DNA of 64,000 nt from Rusavskia elegans (lineage: Eukaryota > Ascomycota > Lecanoromycetes > Teloschistales > Teloschistaceae), in contig SAUG01000060.1 of NCBI GenBank assembly GCA_011316305.1, positions 124,001-188,000 of the forward strand, in the 5' to 3' direction. Position numbers and translations under genes: made by a program. Below are positions 61,651-64,000 of this stretch, piece by piece. The first letter of the stretch is position 1, and the number at the start of each line of letters is the position of its first letter. The notes beneath the pieces were generated by a model, which ran no database searches, was not told where the DNA came from, and saw only the letters and a program-made list of their open reading frames with translations.

Positions 61651-64000
61651 ACCTTTAAAATAATCGAGCGTTTAACGTAACGTCTAAATATCCTTTCCGA
61701 ATACGACGCCTATCTATAGATTATCACGTACTTATTCTACTCGTAGTCGAAGAAATACTACGTTGGATCGAGATAGCCGGATAACGCCGGAAAATATAAT
61801 GATCGAAAGGTTCTATATTCTATTTAAAAGGCGGGATTTATCTAATATATACGCAAAACGATAGAGAAATCTATATTTTAATTAGAGATACAAATTAGAA
61901 GATGCGGAGCTAGTTGCAGGTATTGCGAATACTTTCTATAAAATCGAGACAGACGTTCGCTTGAATTTGCCACCTAGATTTGTATAGCATCCCGTCCAAC
62001 CAACTTCATTCTAGCAATAAATTCTCAACGTCGAGCTTGAAGATGAATTCGTTATTATGAATCCATATACCCTTTGAAATGGACGCGTGCAACAGTATTG
62101 GATCCTGAGTCTCTGAGATGTAGGATGCCATATCACTCGATAACGGCGATTCGAAACGCGGAAGAGATGGTGGTAGCGAAGTAGATACGTTGCCGTATGT
62201 CGAGCGGGACTGTTTCGGATCTGATTACCTGACAGATAGATCTTTTATCAGTTACCAAGCACTTAGACGAAAAGCCGAAACTGGGACGCTAATAAGAGGT
62301 CTTATATAGTAACTCTCGGAAGGATTTAATTCTATACGTATAAATCTCTCTATAGAGTATTATTTCGCGTTGCACGAGACTATAAGATATTCTCTAAGTT
62401 TTATTATATTCCAGACAGTATTTCTGTTTCAGGATAAACGCCGCTATTTAATACTCGAGGTTTAACTTGGTCTTAAAATAGCGTAGAAGATGTTAGTCCC
62501 TTGAAAATTTACCCCTGCAATCCCGTACGATATATTCCCGACCTTTACTGACTGCTTTAAAAGCCGAGTCGTAGGAAATATCCCTTTTTCTTTCTAATAT
62601 CGAAATTCGTATAAAAGCGGCTTCGAGGATTCTATAATACGAATAGTCGGAAGATTTTTTCGATACGACGGATAAAATACTACTTTAGAAAAGGCGACCC
62701 GAGATATCCCCTCGACTAAAGTATTCCAGAACATCGAATCGAACTAATAGCAGATCTATCAGTTTCCAAATTTCTTTCGAAGGACTGTCAAAATCGTACC
62801 GCCGCTTTGTAACCATATTTATAAGGGTGCTGTGTTTTGCGAAGGAATGATAGTTTACAAGATGATATGGTCCAAATGATTTACACGCTAGGTCTAGCGG
62901 GGAAAAAAACGCTTGCTACGGATTGAAACCGCCAAGAAGCTTGGGGTGCGTTATATCCACACCAGCCCCAGATGTCAACGCAGAATGCGAAAACGCTAGC
63001 CGGGAGCATCATCCAATCAGCTATTCCAGCGCTTCCAATCCCGTTTTGAATATATATTTCTTTAACGTCGGTTAGAATTTGATAATTTATAGTAAAAGCT
63101 TTAAACAAGCTCTTTATATAACGTTCCTATATATCAGAGGGCGTTACGCTCGAGCCTAGCTATAGCCGTAGACGTAGTCCGAACTACTAAATAGTAAAGG
63201 AATCCTAGTATAGGTTATTATAACTAATCCTATATAGCCGTAGAGATATAGTTACGATATAACGAGATATTATTATTATAAAATAATTAATAAAAGAATA
63301 GTAGAGACGTATTTAATAATTATATTAATAACTAACGAGAGAAACTATCTATAAAAGTAATAAACGATATATATAGTAAAAGTAGCTATAAAGACCGATA
63401 GGTAATTATCTACTAAAAGTTCTATCTAAAAGGGCGGCTATAGTAGTTATAGGCGGCTATAGATAATTAAACTCGTTTATCTAACTAATCTTTCTAGAAA
63501 ATCTCTATAGAATGATAGATATAATATAGCCTCTTTATATCGCTTCTTATCTAGCGTAAAAACCGTTTATACGGTATAAAAAAGATCTTTTTTCCCTCTT
63601 TTCTTTTCTTCTATTAATATCTTTATTATATATTTTCGAAAAGAAAATTAACTAAAGTTCTTTTATTATATCTAGTTAAAAAGGGTTATAGTACTTTTAT
63701 TTTATTTATTATATACCCGTAATCCTTTAAAAGAATATAAAGTCGAAGTTAATAGTAATATTTATAGTAAATATACTCGAGCTTAAAAGTCCTATAATCT
63801 TTTAATATCTAATACTATTTATATATATTACTTTTTTTATTTTCCTATTTCTACTAACCTTTATAGAAAAGCGTCTTAAAAAAAAAAAAAAAAAAATTTT
63901 TCGTTCTAATATCGCGGGTATTTTTAATAAATATTCCGAGGCTCGCTATCGTATCGAATCCTTTTTTAATTCTAAAAAGGAAATTCCTAATAAATATCTA
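61380..64000. other. Degenerating AT-shifted block at window end
   Basis: 61380-63110 has intermediate composition with broken frames on both strands. The minus strand at 62800-62450 has the longest protein-like tract, but no family is recognised. After 63110 the sequence becomes a typical RIP block to the window end, with an A run (18 A) at 63879-63896. The 75-codon frame at 62881-63108 lacks an ATG and is not called. Confidence 0.5.

Noticed and set aside
62881..63108. 75-aa minus-strand gene with hydrophobic centre
   Set aside because: It starts at TTG, has no ATG, and other frames in the same stretch are equally readable.
63879..63896. Poly-A tail of a LINE
   Set aside because: The A run is not preceded by recognisable LINE sequence and has no visible target duplication.

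Overview
The window looks like chromosomal DNA of a filamentous ascomycete (Pezizomycotina). Genes carry short 44-107 bp GT-AG introns, and the gene families are typical of fungi. The sequence alternates sharply between balanced-GC islands and long AT-rich, TA-dinucleotide-rich blocks. The blocks bear the mark of repeat-induced point mutation (RIP): repeat copies differ almost only by C/T and G/A transitions, and old reading frames are broken mainly by TAA/TAG where CAA/CAG would be expected. All coordinates were worked out by eye, and TE block borders are approximate.

Layout. 1-5100: island with two minus-strand genes of unknown function (467 aa, one intron; about 250 aa). 5100-16530: RIP block with remains of two Ty3/gypsy elements in opposite orientations, a solo LTR with its target-site duplication, and a SINE-like repeat. 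16531-18560: island with a spliced C2H2 zinc-finger gene. 18570-19936: RIP block. 19940-20840: island with one two-exon gene (256 aa). 20850-31740: long RIP block, mostly unidentified. 32065-38640: RIP-degraded Ty1/copia element on the minus strand. 38650-51975: RIP block with a second, inverted copy of the first gypsy family, a second solo LTR and several short TIR elements. 51994-53385: two divergent pseudogenes broken mainly by RIP-type stops. 53760-56330: RIP block. 56340-61345: island with a LaeA-like/TAM-domain methyltransferase gene (11 short exons) and a 2EXR-type gene (273 aa). 61380-64000: degenerating RIP sequence.

The most informative structures are: (1) a MITE family with TAGACTGGCC termini and 8-bp target duplications, with four complete copies and two partial ones; (2) two solo LTRs with perfect 5-bp duplications, one with its empty site preserved in a homologous copy about 31 kb away; (3) the methyltransferase gene with exons of 9, 14, 23 and 24 nt; (4) the RIP pseudogene pair. 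The genes do not form an obvious cluster. The methyltransferase family is linked to regulators of secondary metabolism and development, but no biosynthetic core gene is visible here.
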